A stretch of DNA of 64,000 nt from Stratiolaelaps scimitus (Eukaryota > Arthropoda > Arachnida > Mesostigmata > Laelapidae). The translations under genes were made by a program, and so were the position numbers. Where the stretch lies: the NCBI GenBank assembly GCA_019614645.1, contig JABWDB010000014.1, positions 310,001-374,000 of the forward strand, written 5' to 3'. Shown here one piece after another: positions 1-12,998 of the stretch. Below the pieces are notes generated by a model. The model worked only from the letters and a program-made list of their open reading frames with translations. It made no database searches and was not told where the DNA came from. Position 1 is the stretch's first letter; every line of letters begins with the position of its first letter.

Positions 1-319
1 GGAAAGCTGAACAGTGAGAGAAAGCGAGTGAGGCACGGAGGTGCGTGGCGAACAAATTGTTACGAAGGCAGTTTGAGCTTCTGGCATCATTGCGCAAACA
101 ATTCATTAGGCTGTCTAGCCCACCGGCTAGTTGGCATTGCACGACCAAGCAAAGCAGGAGAGCCTTGAGCCGAATCCCGTTTATGTCCCAACGCCACTGC
201 AATAGGTAGAATACCCCCTGAGGTAAGTGGGTCGTTCGGGAGCTCTGAGAGGCAATGGACGCCTCAACGCCGTTTGTAGGATATCGTCCACCGCTGTAGT
301 GCTACCGTGCATAGTCTAC

Positions 320-350
<31 letters not shown>

Positions 351-956
351 TATTCACGCACGCAGCGCGTATTGCGGGAACATTTTGTGGAGCATTCTTG
401 CAAAGGGGTTCCTTGCATTTGGGTTCCCTGTGATCGCTTCGTCCTCCTTTCTGCACACCACGGCAACGACCATCCTAATGGCCACACACATAGTTCCACT
501 GCTCCACGCCAACGGCCAACCCAACCGGGCAACGTTAACCCTAGTATAGCTGTTCCGTACGATTGTTCCCTGTCAACGGGACCGCTGTCGCTGTTAGAAC
601 TGTCATGGACAAAGACAGACGTCGATGATAAGGCCCTCTAATCGGACAACTAGAATTGGTCCTTCAGGCTTTGTCTCAGTCATCGCATGTATGTGTATAT
701 TTGATCACTATCGACGGAAACCAATTCCAACCCTCGCGTTATATTGAATCTCGAGTTCAACTTCGATTGCTGATAGCATTTGATCACCTCGTGTGAAGAA
801 CGTAACTCGTGCATTATCCTGTCGCGGTCAAGGAGACTGTGCCATCGTTTGTAACGTCAAAGTAAGTTTAAGTGAATTCTATAAATGAGGGTGTTGCTTT
901 TGCATTTCCTCTCAAGACGGATACCAAAATGCAAATGTGCATCTACGTGTCCTCAG
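1..956. other. Intergenic or intronic DNA, no gene seen
   Basis: No reading frame here looks coding; the open frames at 227-641 run through a (TA)n tract and overlap each other in several frames. The only structure I see is the dinucleotide repeat at 320-346. Confidence 0.6.
320..346. repeat. (TA)n microsatellite
   Basis: Uninterrupted alternating T and A over 27 bases, read directly from the sequence. Confidence 0.95.
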
Positions 957-1180
957 GTTGCTAATAAATAAATTTTACGGGCTGACTACTCACAGCCTTA
1001 AACGTTCAACGTCCACACTAGATCTTTTGGCATTGCTCCTTAAAACGGAGCCCTTTAAATGCACATGTGAAACGGTGGGGATCGAACCCGTGCACTCCTC
1101 CATTGAGGCACATAAAAATCGAAACCATAACCAGTCCTTCGGTTGCTAGGCGCACACGAGTGTACCACGCCACCGGGCTC
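957..1180 (-). mobile_element. SINE-like repeat with tRNA-derived head
   Basis: Read on the minus strand, this contains a Pol III B-box-like GGGTTCGATCCC (plus 1078-1089) about 65 bases downstream of an A-box-like TGGCGTGGTACACTCGTG (plus about 1155-1172), followed by a non-tRNA body. The head does not close into a normal acceptor stem, so it is not a working tRNA gene. The head recurs at 62432-62525 and the body at 59603-59690, which is the main evidence for a dispersed family. Transcription by Pol III and mobilisation by a LINE would be usual for such an element but are inferred. Confidence 0.55.
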
Positions 1181-3600
1181 GACAAATCAGTATTCATCTA
1201 GAGCTTCAGAAGCCACACCAGCTTACGGTGATTTTTGCACACTTACCGACTATTCTTCGGAGAAGATCTCCGTGTCTTATGAGTGGTTTGGGTCACCGTT
1301 CCACCTTCTTCGGTGGAAAATATTCATATAGCATTATACAGGATTAAAATATACCTACCAATCCGATAAGTAAACCTGGCGTGCTCAATGCGCTTTGCTT
1401 TTACCGAATACCTTCTCTTGCTAGGTCGGGTTCGCAGGTATACAAATGTAGACGTACAAATTCCCAAAAGATATCTTTCCAAGATGGGTCTTTTCCCAAA
1501 TATAAACAACAAATTTCTGCGCATCCCGTCTATAGATAAATATATATATATAGGTTTTCGTAAAGCTACGTAACCCTATAGTATAGGCCCACCATGCCTG
1601 ACGGTTTCGACGGCATCCTTCAGTGAATAGTTTTCATTTGGTATCTGTAAATCTATACTTAGATAGTAACGTGTATTTCAAGACAAAAGGAAAATTTCCC
1701 TAAGTATTTTTCTTAGCGGACGGCAAACTTCGCTTGAAGTCGAAGGAGCGCTTAAAAAATATAATATAGCAGGACTGTGGCGTCCTCTAGGAAAGTTTTT
1801 CGGGATTGTTCTCTTTATTTACCTTTTGGTTTTAAAAAAACGCAAGCTAATACCTGAATGTGTATTATCAATAAAGACGAAAGAGAAATAATGTACCGCA
1901 CGTTACCCATAAAAACAACAAATGTTGCTTAGTTCTCCAAAGAATTCCACAGATCTACCAGTACCCTCTATATCTACATGCCTGTCTCCTGGGTTGGTAT
2001 GGTACAATCTACATAATTTCTACATTCGAGTGCGTCTGTCGGACCGCGAAATGTCCATATAGATATACAGACGTTTTTTTTTAGTGGAATTGTAACGCCG
2101 CTCGGCGGCTAAACCGCTGTGAATGCATAACTGTAATCTCACATTATCGCCAGGCCGTTGGCGTTCTACGAACGCACGTCGGCTGTCTCTCCTAGTTCCA
2201 GTAGGGAGATCACGGTTCGGGGGGGGGACGACGACTATTAGCTGGGGCCAGGTGATAAAAATAATGGGGCAACCAACGAGATAATGGTGACAGTTGAGTG
2301 AGTGGAGACCCTTTATAGGGAAGTGGAGGTAACGTAACCCCATTTTACGATGTTGCCATCCTATCTCAGTAGGCCGCGCAGAACCCGGTCACTTTTCGCT
2401 GGCCGGAGTGCTCCTGGCTTCTTACGAGAAGCAGTGTGTCTCGCTCTACGCAAACAAGCCCGCTTGTCAATCAGCTGCAACGATGAGTCCCTGGGCACGA
2501 CAAGGGCGCCGACTTCGTCTCCTTCAAGTATGTGTACGCATCCAGTTGGGTCACCTGTGACAGGAACAATAATAATAATAATACTAACAGAGCGGCTAGG
2601 CTAACAGAGAAGATGGTGATAGAGGGTGGCTCTTAGCGAAATTATCCATACGATCGCACGAAGCGAGGCTGCTCCTTTTACGCGTGTGCGGGTCGAGCAA
2701 CAAGCCAAACCAAGAAGATATTGCGAAGACAAATGGCCCTATCACACAGCAGGGGATATAGGTACAATATATTTTTTGAAATAGGTCGCCTCCATTGAAA
2801 GTAGCCTTCAGTGGGGGTCCACGACTGCGAACGTCGGTGAAGACTATCTCGGAAGAGAAGAAAACATCGGCGATATCTTCACCCGTATCGAGTCGATGGA
2901 CGCTGTCGCCGCTAGGACTACGTTGCAGGTGGTGTGTCTCTTATTCGACACAGTAACTTCATTTTATTTCCGCTTGTGGCCTGTCGAACAATACAAGTTG
3001 TCTGTTATGGTTCATGCAATCAAAGTCTGAACTCCTACACTCGCCAGCCTCTCTTGCATTTCTGTCCGCGAAGGTTTGCTCTGTAGGAAATAGCCGTGTT
3101 GCGGCCTCTGACCACCATATCATTTCTCAATTGAATTTGACCTCTTTTAACAAAAGTTCAACAGACCTGTGAATGCATCGGTGAAGGTTAAAGGTCAGTC
3201 TACGAAAACTAAAGAGGATGCGTGTTATAACATTCTGTATTTCTAGATGCATGTTATTTATGGCAGTATGAGAAAAACCCAGAATATATGCACCTATTCA
3301 TATTTGGGAACAGTAGTGAATATTTCAACAAGATCGATGCGTAATTCTGTTTACGTTATACTTCTCACTGCTACACGTGAAGTTGACGGGTATACTCACT
3401 CCACTGTTATAGATTACCCATAAAAACCATCTCGCGCCTTTCGGAGAAAAACGATGCATTTCTATATTTGTTCAGTACTGATTTGTACGGCGTCACATGA
3501 TGATAGAGAAGAGGCTACTGCAAATGAGATATTGCCTCCTAATCAAATACACCTTCGACGACGAAGGAGTGGATGGCAGTCACTGAGTTAGTGAGGCAAT
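1181..3600. other. Non-coding DNA, no gene seen
   Basis: AT-leaning sequence with short unrelated open frames only. A G-run at 2219-2227 and an (AAT)n-like stretch at 2567-2583 are the only local repeats. I see no splice-bounded exon or element ends. Confidence 0.5.
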
Positions 3601-4614
3601 ATTCTCATATCTCTCTCTCTCTTTTTCTCTCTGTCCACGTATCTACACTCTGTGTAGATAGAAACTAGTGACGGCCGCGGCAGGGGTGGCGCGAGCAGGG
3701 AGGAACCTGTCAGCCAAACTCGATTGGTGCCATTGCCCCATTCCATCTCATCTCATAGAAGAAGCACGTGATCCGAGTTCAGAACAAACGTTGCGTCTTA
3801 ACGAAATTCTGTGGCGGCGGCGGCGGAGGCAGCTGCTTGACTCACTTCTTCCTTCCTCTGTTCGAGTTCCCGCCCCGCCGGCTCAGCTAGGCCCGGCTCC
3901 ATTTTGACTGACAGTGAACGGTCTTCGGTTACCGTGCCACCAGGCGTCTGTCATAGGTGGTAGACCCCTTTGTCGGTCTCCTTGCTGATTGTAGCTTCGT
4001 AGGTGTGCTCTAGGCGTCCTGCATGTCTCCGGGACCAGGTGGACGCTCCTACGGTTATATCGACCTCGGCTTGCTCGTGACATACCCGTAATGGTCATTG
4101 TGTTTGAAGACAGACTCTTGGATACGGGCGGAGCAGCTACATGCTATTGCAGCTAGTCTTGCTATACCGCTGTTCCCGCCAATTCTGCAATCCGCTTGCT
4201 GTTGCTGCCGCTACCGCGTATGGTGCAACTTTCTGAACGGACGTGCTCCCGAAAGATGTACACAATGGTGGCACCTAACAGCCGCCACATGCCAGCCGTC
4301 TTCGCTACCACGCCACGTCTTGAAGCTCAGGAACACTGCTGCTATGTGGGTGATGGGGCTGCTGGTCGGGGCGGGCAGGCCGGTCGGTCGGCCGGCCGGC
4401 CGCTGGGAGCGCCGACGGGCGGACTCTCGGTCGGTCGATCGCTTGGGTGGTGGAGCCATTGTACGATCGAGTGGAGAAGCGCCGAGGATGGTACCTACGT
4501 AAAGCCCTCACAGCCATGTGTACCCTGCCCAGCGAGTCCCTGCCTTAGACCGTTTTCCCACTGTCCCGGAAAGAACGAACCCACCGACGCCTTCCAGTCA
4601 GTGCATTGGGCCCC

Positions 4615-4642
<28 letters not shown>
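4615..4642. repeat. (GA)n microsatellite
   Basis: Alternating GA run inside the GC-rich island. In arthropod promoters such tracts can bind GAGA-type factors, but nothing here shows that they do. Confidence 0.95.
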
Positions 4643-4645
<3 letters not shown>

Positions 4646-4939
4646 AGAGCTCAACCTTTCTCTCAATGCCGTCATCTGATGTGTATGACGGCTGCATAGG
4701 CTGCCCCCGACGCCAACTCTGGCATCGGGGGCCGTTCCTTCACTGTTCCTTCGGCTGTTCGTTTCCTCCACAGCAGTCGCTCCTGCTGCCGGCTTCTGGG
4801 CCGGCTTCACTGCTGCTACGGCTGCCGCCGCCGCCGCCATGGACGAACGGAGGCGATGCTGGCATCAGCCAGCCGCGAGAACTGCCTGTCGGCTGGCTGC
4901 GCCGGCTACGTGCCCCGGCATACTGAGTAGACGCCGCGG

Positions 4940-4957
4940 CAGCAGCAGCAGCAGCAG
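4940..4957. repeat. (CAG)6 trinucleotide run
   Basis: Six perfect CAG units. It encodes Ser or Gln runs only in frames that otherwise look non-coding. Confidence 0.9.
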
Positions 4958-5040
4958 TACCAGTGAGGCTCCACCGAGCCACTCAAAGTCACATTTCGAC
5001 ACAAAGTCTTTCGGGCCTAGCTCCGCCGCTTCCCGGCTGT

Positions 5041-5081
5041 GTGCTGCTGCTGCTACCACCACCACCGCCGCCGCCGCCGCT
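5041..5081. repeat. CTG/ACC/GCC compound triplet repeat
   Basis: Successive short runs of CTG, ACC and GCC triplets. They give the proline, alanine and leucine runs seen in overlapping open frames on both strands. Confidence 0.85.
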
Positions 5082-5716
5082 ACGCCAGTGCTGCTACAGA
5101 GCCCTCTGCTTTCGCTTTGGCACGGGCAGAAGGCACCGCTGGCCGAACGGCGAGGTAGGCGAGCACCAAGTCAGTCCCGGGGCAGCGGTGGAGAGCCGGT
5201 GGCAGAGCCATCTTCGCTTTTGCGTGCTCCCCATATTTCGCTTCGTGTTCTCGGTGTACGCAATACCGCTCCTACCTGCTATGGCATCGCTGGCTGCTAC
5301 GCTACTTGCTCGCCTGTACGACGAAAGCGGTAGTCGCTATCAGGCCCCGGACCCCGACAGCATCGAAAAGCAAGGAGAATGTCAAAATGGTCTTTTCCCA
5401 GACATCCCTTCCATAGGACACGTTGACCTTGGTGAAGCCTGCGGTCGGCTAGGTGCCCCCGCTCGGCGTCCGTGTAGCCTCTGTCCGTGTCTATGTACGG
5501 CTGCATGCACTGGGCTGCTTTTTTGGAAGATATGTGTACTACCTGACACGGCGCACACGCCAACCAATATTTATCGCGCCCTCGTATCAAAACCGATCTG
5601 CTACGTTCGTCTCCTACCCATCTACAGAAATAGTAGCTCAGTATATCGTAGATCTATGTTGTACGTGCTTATATTTATGTACATAGACACACGCACACAC
5701 ACACAGACAGTGTATA

Positions 5717-5757
5717 TATAAATAAGGGACCAGGGGTGGACAGGCGGGGTTTTCAGT
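5717..5757 (+). promoter_or_regulatory. Possible TATA box plus initiator
   Basis: TATAAATA at 5717-5724 is followed by TCAGT at 5753-5757. The spacing (about 38 bases to the initiator A) is longer than the usual 30 or so. A donor-like GTGAGT lies downstream near 5804. Because the TATA overlaps the end of a CA/TA repeat, it could be chance. Confidence 0.2.
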
Positions 5758-7600
5758 GCGCCTGTCACACAGTCCGACGAAGCAGTTTGTGAGTGTGGGT
5801 ACGTGAGTCTGTTGTCGCTCTTCGTTCGGTTTGTATGTGTGTGGGTGTACATTTTTGCTTGAATGGAACAAAACGATGCCACGCGACCAGATAGCTTAGT
5901 TAAGTATCGTTACAATGTTACATCGAAGATAGAGCTTACGAACGAATTGAAGACCGGGAACCCAGCCAGCCCGCCCAGACACGAAGCGAAAAGAAACGCT
6001 GAAGCGGGGCGGTAGCGGTCCGGGGTACGGCGTTAATCGAGACGACAGCAACGGCCGCGCGACGGCGGTGCGGCTGTACGACAGGCGAGACGTAGCAGCA
6101 GGCTGCCAACAAAGCAGACGGTGAAAGCTTTCAAGCGTTTAGAAAGGAAAGTGGTGGAGCTTGTAGATTCTCCACCAGCAGCGAAACTCCTCTAAAATGC
6201 TTCCCTCTATCGCTTACGCCCCTGGCCACCCATTGCTGGCGGGCTCTTGGCCACCCGAACGGCCGACGGTGAGCAGCAGCAGCGGGCGAAAGCCGCTGCG
6301 GCTGCTGCTGGCAGCAGACGCACCCTACGGAAAGGAAACGGTGAACGCGGCGAAGCTGGAAGTCTACAACTACCGAAATCTACTGGTGCCACTGCTGCTA
6401 CTGGTAGATGTAGTAGGCGGACGGGATTGGTAGAATGGGCACCGGAGGTTGAGGGGGTATGGAACGTATAGGATGGGATGTAGACAAGTTGACAGCTATT
6501 TGCAACCGTCGCCGAGAAGGATGGGGAACGAACGATGGGGGATCCAGGGATCGGCGGTGGTTGGAGAAGAGGAAACGGTTCGACTGACTGACTGACTGCG
6601 CGATTCGAAGGAGCCAATTAGTTTAACTCAACTCAAGACCAACTCAGCTCATTGTGGCCGACGTCGGCTCTGCGGCTGTGTCTTCTCAATGTACGTATCT
6701 ACTTAGGTATAGTGTGGGATAAATGTGGCATATTCTGTTTATGGACGCACTGGTGTAAGAAACGGCCCACATACTCTGTACGGTGACTCCACTCGAGCGG
6801 TGCAGTAAGTGCAAAGGGGATCTGCTGGCAAACTTCTCAGTTGAGGGTAATCCATCGAACGTTGTGCTCCGAATTTAATGCAAGCCGTCGCGCCGAAAAT
6901 CGTTCGGGTATCAGCCCGTGTATAGTTGCCCCTGCCGCGGCCAACGCCACCCACGTGGTCAGCCTTTTATCATCCGGTTGCTTTCTTTGTGCTACTCTCC
7001 ATTTTTATCTCTATTTCTCTCCTGTTCCTAGTTTCTCATCGAACACAGAAATCGGTACACGACGATGGGAATATCGTCTATACTGCAAGCTCAGCCCGCT
7101 CATATATATAAATATCGAGAGCCAACTTGCTACCATCCTTCAGTAGCCGCCACAGATATCGAGCAGGAAAATCAGAGAGAGAGAAAGCTGGGTGCCTGCC
7201 AAACCCTTGCTAGCCCCCCCCCCCATCTCACTGACTAGCCTTTTCGTTGGCTGTAATCATACATTATGCCTCAGTGGCTAATAGGGGAGTGTGCGTGTGT
7301 CTGTGTGTGCTCTTCCATGAGAAAGAAGCACTAACGTCAATGGTGGTGGTGGCGGCACCAGCAACAGCAGCCGTGTCAGTGTTGTACCGGTGTGCTGACG
7401 GTAGGTGACCCCGGCTACCTACCACCGACAGCCGAACGCAACGAAGGATCGGGGCGAGGGAGATAACCGCAATATAACCCTTGTCAGGCCGGTCGTCCGT
7501 CCTAGAAAGTAGGCGAGAGGCCCTACGTCTCGTGTCCTCCTGCAGGCCACGATGTATCTGTCTCACTTAGACAATACAAATCACTCGTGACGTGTACCCT

Positions 7601-9500
7601 AGCATCTCTGTTCACGCATGCGCGCCGTCAACCGACATCCGTTCACCGTTACGTTGCGCGACAATCCGAGCTAGCTGATGCCAACGGACCAGCAGGCACC
7701 GGCTAACGGTCGTCGAATCCAAATCACCGGCCGTTACAAGTGTTAGCTTCATACGGATGCAACGTTAGAGAAGAACGATTTATCGCCTTCTAATATCACT
7801 GCTTGACACACGCGACTAGACGTGCGTTCCTTTTCGTAGACAGAGACTTGTCGCTGTCGCTTAATACCCTATAGATACTCGTGATATTTTACTATTTGTT
7901 TATTATATTCGGTTTGCCAATGAATTTATATAATGGGAATTACCACGCCAGTAAAGTTCTTGAACTCCACATTGTTCGTGACAGTGGCAAACCGGGTCCA
8001 GTTATGACATATGGGAATCATCGCTTTTTCTAGATAAAACTTAGCCATTTTTCAACTTAGTCGAGAATTGTCGATTGCGTCAGCCAGGCCTCGAGTACAG
8101 GTACGTGCTTCCACGTAAACAATTTACACCCTAACCATGATGATACAAGCAGCCTGTCATAGAGGAAAGCAAATGGGTCCGTTTCGTAATATTTATAATT
8201 ACATAAACCCACCTAACAATTATTACCCATGCGGATAGGCTGTTAAAATCATAGATCCTCATATTTTAATCGTTATCTTAACTTGCTCCGAATGATGATA
8301 TGATATATTTGTTATTTATATATGATATATTTCCTATGCAAAGTTCGTTCGGGCGCAACATTATGTCTTACTCATTAATCACTAAACTGTTTTCATATCG
8401 AGATTATAGATCGATGCCTAGTTCTAGTCCACCGTTCATCTCCAGTATCTGAGTATTTGCGGGGAGGGTGGAGTACTACTTGATCACATGGTATCCATAC
8501 TATAATAAAATGACGCGAGTCTCCGAATTAAGCTGTTTGCTAGGTTAGTTTGAGGCCTACGGACAAAACACCGATGTATTATACAGCAACATCTGTTGTC
8601 GTATTTAAACACTGAGCATAGAAACGTTTATATTATCAAGTCGGTGCTCATGACAGGTTACCGCTCCACATACGACCCGATTTCATGGCCTTGTCCCCAG
8701 CGGAAAATAGCAGTCTCTGTTTTTAAACGATTGCGTGATGTATCAAGCGATAAGCAGCACGCGCGTGACTATACGAAATTGTGAATAGTGGATGTCGTGT
8801 TCATGTGCAGTAGGCCGTGGGACGTACAAACCTTAAAGATGTTGCTTACTTCCAACGACTGTGCAGCGTTGTCCGATACAATTCCGTCATACAGAGATAC
8901 AAAGAGACATGGCGTTCTTAGTTTTGGCTTGCCATGCTAGCTTTCTTTATAAGCCACAAGAGAGATGTTCCTTTTGAAATGTGGCGATATCATATCGTGA
9001 ACTAGACTCAACTTTATTTGGACTCTCTGCCCCCACAGGGTTATCAAAGGCTCAAGGAAATCTAAGATATATATTTGTCAGCATTCCCACAGCTGTGTAC
9101 GACACATTAAGTAACCATCACAACAATAGCAATGGTGGGAATTTCTGTCTGTAAAAATATTGGAATACATTTATTTTGTCAGAGATGCGCATTGTTGTGT
9201 TTACAATTCCACACGGCCTGAGTCCTGTCCTTTATTTGGTGCTCAATATGGAGGGTCCTTTTGCACTCTTCAATTCCATTTACGTTTTGGATACCAATTA
9301 CGGAGTCTTTAACTACATAGATAGTTAACTAGACCAAACAGGACCAATGATATTTTGACATACTTGAATAGAAAGGAGACTCCACTGCATATATAGATTG
9401 TTGTACTATACATACCGTTTGTGTTGCGGTAGCAAAAAAAGTGTAGAACATCTTAAGGCGCTTACCTAATCCAGAATCTCATCGTTGCGAGGGTGTTTCA
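7601..9500. other. AT-leaning non-coding DNA, no gene seen
   Basis: Stops are frequent in all frames. The only modest open frame (8596-8784) has no recognisable motif. There are no clear repeats beyond AT-rich patches around 8296-8335. Confidence 0.5.
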
Positions 9501-9599
9501 TTCATTCTGCAACTATTGCAGTCAACTTCGTTGTCGATCCAATGTTTTCAATTCGACTGTACGGCAAGCAAGTTAGCATATACACCTAAATTAAACTGT

Positions 9600-12500
9600 G
9601 TGCGTCAATCTCTTCGAATGATTCATAGTGCAGCTTTACCGACTTTATCATGGTTGGAGTGGCAGGGGTCGCCATGCTTACTCGCGAATCGTTCTAAGTG
9701 TCCCTGGTATTCACGAGACGGCGGAGCTACGTCCGGATATCCCGAACGACGAACGAGTGTCGACGTATACTCTCACCATAGCTATCCCCGACCAGGGGAC
9801 CAAAGGGCTCTGGAACGGGGCACCGCTTTTCAATTTTCAATAACAAGTATTCTCCCTTCCGCTCTTTTCGCCAGCGCCCTTGTCCCCTTGAGTAAACCGC
9901 CGCCACCGCCTGCCCCCCCCCCCCTGAGTCGCGCTTTGCTTTCACACTTATTTTTCTCCTCGTTTTCTCCTTTTCTCACTCGCTTGCCTCTCCGCGTTTA
10001 CCCCAAAGCCCCGAGCCGAGCCGCGCCACCTACTCATCCAAGCGCCGTTTTCCCTGCAGCCAGTTGCCCTTCTACCACTGGCCGCCATACATAGCGAACT
10101 CGAACCCTGCGGCGGGGTGCCGCTCCGACGCGGCCCATTTCTTTCTACAGCGTTTCTGCGCACGCCGTCGCCGCCACCGCCACTGGCACCACCGCTTCTC
10201 TGACGGCCCGAAGTGGTTGAAGTGTTCTCTTGCGGGCGAACAGTGAAGAGTTCAATGCTAGTCGCCACGCCACAACATAGCGATACCAGCAGCAGCAGCA
10301 ACAACAACAACAGCAGCAACAGCAGAATTGCAGCAGCGATGACGACGACGACAGAGACGGTTGCTACCACCGCTGACGCCGCCTCGATGGGTCGGTCCGT
10401 GCGTCGATGGCTGGATCGGTAGCTGTGTTGGCCCTCGGTGGCCGAATGGGTGGTCGCTCATGAGCAACCTAGGGTGCGCTTGAAGGCGACGCAGAAGCGA
10501 GCACACAAACAGACGCACTCACTTCCACCATCACCTAGACATAGACCTCACACAGACCGACCAGCAAAGAGAGACACCCTCAACGGCGGGGAGGGGAGGT
10601 CAAAGGACCTGAGGTCGGAAATCCAGCGTTGCGAGCAGAGCTTGGAATGGGGCACCGTCACAGAGACGACAATAGAACGAAAGGCTAAGACGAGGAGCAG
10701 ACACGGGGATAGACAAAGTGAGAGGTGGAAGGAGCCAAACCGAGCAAACGGAGAACCTGGGGGTTTAGGGGCCAGGGGGAAAGCGTAGGAGAGACGACGC
10801 TCCACGAGAGCGAGATAGAGAGAGAGAGACGAGAGACAAAGAGAGATGCCTCACTTGCATCTTCCCTGTGTCGGCGTCGTCGACCCTGGGTACGCTCCTC
10901 GGTCGTGCTGGTAGTGGCGGCGGCGGTAGCAGCCGCGGCGAGTTTGGGCATTGAACAGCGACAGGCCGCTTTTGTTTGGCTCCCGCGTCAATCGCCAAAG
11001 CAAGCTTCCCGACTGTAACGGCAAAAAGGCTAAGTCGAGCTTCTCGACCGACATCGATGGCGCACAGCAGCGAGTAGGTTCTCTGCGGTAGAGGCAGTAG
11101 CGACGTTGTTGCTGTTGTGGGGGGACAGGGACTGTTGGTGGTCGGATTCGGATCGCGGCGCTGTGTTCAATCGGATCGTTGTTGCCGACGAAAACGGGTA
11201 AAAGGCAGCCGGAAAATGCAGAGTTTGTCCCTCGCCCAGCAGCCAGCTTTTGGGCCACATGCCGGAAGTATGCTGGTGGGAGCTATATGAGGAGGCCGCT
11301 GCTTTACGTCACGGACTGCTCTGGCAGAGTCAGGACAATCAGTGTCTGCATCTAGGCCGGATCGCGGTCAGATCTCAGCGACAGTGGTCGTGGTGGCTGT
11401 GGTGAAATGAAGAGAAACACCCGAAGAGAATGCGCACTGCGAGAACAGAGAACCATGTAAGCGTGGAGTCTCCCTTGCAGACTTGCCGAAGGACGGCTTT
11501 AGCGTTAAGGAGATAGAGACTCCAAGGGGGCGTTTGGGCTGCGCGACGACGTCTTGGTGGCAGCGTTGAGGGTGACACGAATGCTGTTCAAGGAGAGAGG
11601 GAGCGGGCTGTTTTAAAGGACTAGATCAGTGAGAGTCTCGGAGCATGTGGAAAGCTGGAAGCAAGAGGAAAACTACGATGACGAGAAGTGGACTCGTAGA
11701 GGGAAGGAGAGAGCGAGGGTCTTGGAAGACTTTTATGATTGCGTTTGTGACTGTGGAACAGCCTTTCGACAGGAGTCCGTTTCTGTCTCACGCCCGGTCT
11801 TGGGTGTAAAAAAAGGCCTGTCGGCGTTTTGTTTGCTTCTTGTACCTCGACTCCTCATCCTGCTCGCGAAGAGAGGGAGACGTTCGAAGTGTTTCCGCCG
11901 CAGTTGCTGGTCGGCCCGAAGACTGAGCACCGCGAACGGATAACCGAATGCCAGCCAGTTTGGACAATGACTCCTTGCTACTACATAACCCCCCGTCGCC
12001 GCCACTGCTACCACCGTTGACACCACTAAAGGTGACGATGGCACAACCCTCTTGCGCTAGAAATAGATAAGAGTGTATCGGGACCAACGTTAGCACCCAG
12101 ACAGACACGCCGCCAGGAACATAACACACAAGAACTGGGACGCGCTCTGAACTATCCTGTCCAACGGCCAGTGCTCGTACAGGAAGCAAAATAAGGTTTG
12201 GCGAAGCCCAGCCAAGCAAGCCAACTACAGCCAACTATCTAAACGCTACATTCCCCACCCATCGATACATAGATCAGCAAATGCATAGGACATCGAATGA
12301 TCTTTGGTCAACACGCAAGCAGTAGCAATTGTAACAGGGGGTGAGTGTGGTGAATCTGGAAGATGAGAACGAAGGCAGGAGCGAGGGAAATGCTGGAACG
12401 CAGGGGGTGGACACGCGAACGAAGTACGAAGGAAGGCATGGAGGAAGAATGGGTGGACGGCCCACCAAGACGAAGGTGAAGAGTGAGCGATCATGTGACA

Positions 12501-12950
12501 CCTCCTGTGTTCAGTTAGGCCCTTGCCCTCGGCTATCAACATCATTCGCTCACAGAGCTCAGATATCACTCGAGTTCATAAACGACCATGGCCTCTCGGT
12601 CGGTCACATCCTCAGCAAGAAAGCAAGCCACCCTACACCTCAGACGCCCTGGTCGCTTTGCTGTGGTGGCATCACTGACCCTGTCACAGGTTCTTTGTGC
12701 GATGCTAGCGGCGACGAGGCCACACAAGCAGCAGTAGAAGCTATACCGCTCGCTTTGACAGGACCCGGAATTGTCTCTTCCTTGCTTTTCGATGGGCCTT
12801 TGATAGAGCGGAGGGCCACCCTATTCGGGGATAGGGAACACAGCCTGGAAGCCCTCACGGCCTCTTATCACTCGGGTCACGGTGGGAAGGCCTTCCTCAG
12901 TGGCGTGGGCTGTTCCATACTACTGTCGGGGGCAGCTGCAATGTGCTAGG
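9600..12950. other. Second GC-rich low-complexity island
   Basis: GC-rich sequence with C and G homopolymers (about 9916-9928), CAG/CAA and GAC triplet runs, and GA tracts (about 10813-10850). Long open frames overlap on both strands and are dominated by Arg, Ser and Pro. An ORF at 12341-12949 (about 200 codons) is the least repetitive; its 3' half, from an acceptor-like TGTGTTCAG near 12514, reads as a mixed-composition protein, but I recognise no domain and would not call it coding. The island is more easily explained as regulatory or UTR DNA. Confidence 0.4.
10287..10354. repeat. CAG/CAA (opa-like) and GAC triplet runs
   Basis: CAG and CAA units fill 10287-10325, with GAC units at about 10340-10354. 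Opa-type repeats are common near arthropod transcription-factor genes, but no reading frame through this one shows a domain. Confidence 0.85.
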
Positions 12951-12998
12951 CATAGAAACTCAGTGTGAGCTTCCCGGCTATAAGAAACAGAGATAAAA

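Larger units (their letters stand above)
3660..7600. other. GC-rich, low-complexity island (possible promoter/5' UTR region)
   Basis: Composition shifts sharply to GC-rich, with dense triplet runs (CTG, CAG, ACC, GCC), GA tracts and CGGT/CGGC tetranucleotides (about 4372-4445). Open frames up to 252 codons occur, but they overlap on both strands and consist of Ser, Ala, Pro, Arg and Gly runs, which is what biased composition produces without coding. Islands like this in arthropods often cover first exons, long 5' UTRs or enhancers of developmental genes; that is inference. No conserved domain was recognised in any frame. Confidence 0.45.

Noticed and set aside
105..117. TTAGGCTGTCT similar to the mariner terminal repeat
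   Set aside because: Only 11 bases match and the sequence diverges right after; no TA flank or partner end nearby.
4098..5721. Long plus-strand ORFs of 134, 167, 164 and 252 codons
   Set aside because: They overlap one another and minus-strand frames, consist of Ser/Ala/Pro/Arg runs from triplet repeats, and the longest runs into a CA/TA microsatellite.
9516..10370. 192-codon plus and 140-codon minus ORFs
   Set aside because: Proline, serine and leucine runs produced by C-tracts and CAG/CTG repeats; both strands open together, which signals base composition and not coding.
12341..12949. 202-codon plus ORF
   Set aside because: The 3' half is mixed in composition, but no domain, no clear start and several overlapping frames; mentioned under the island instead of being called.
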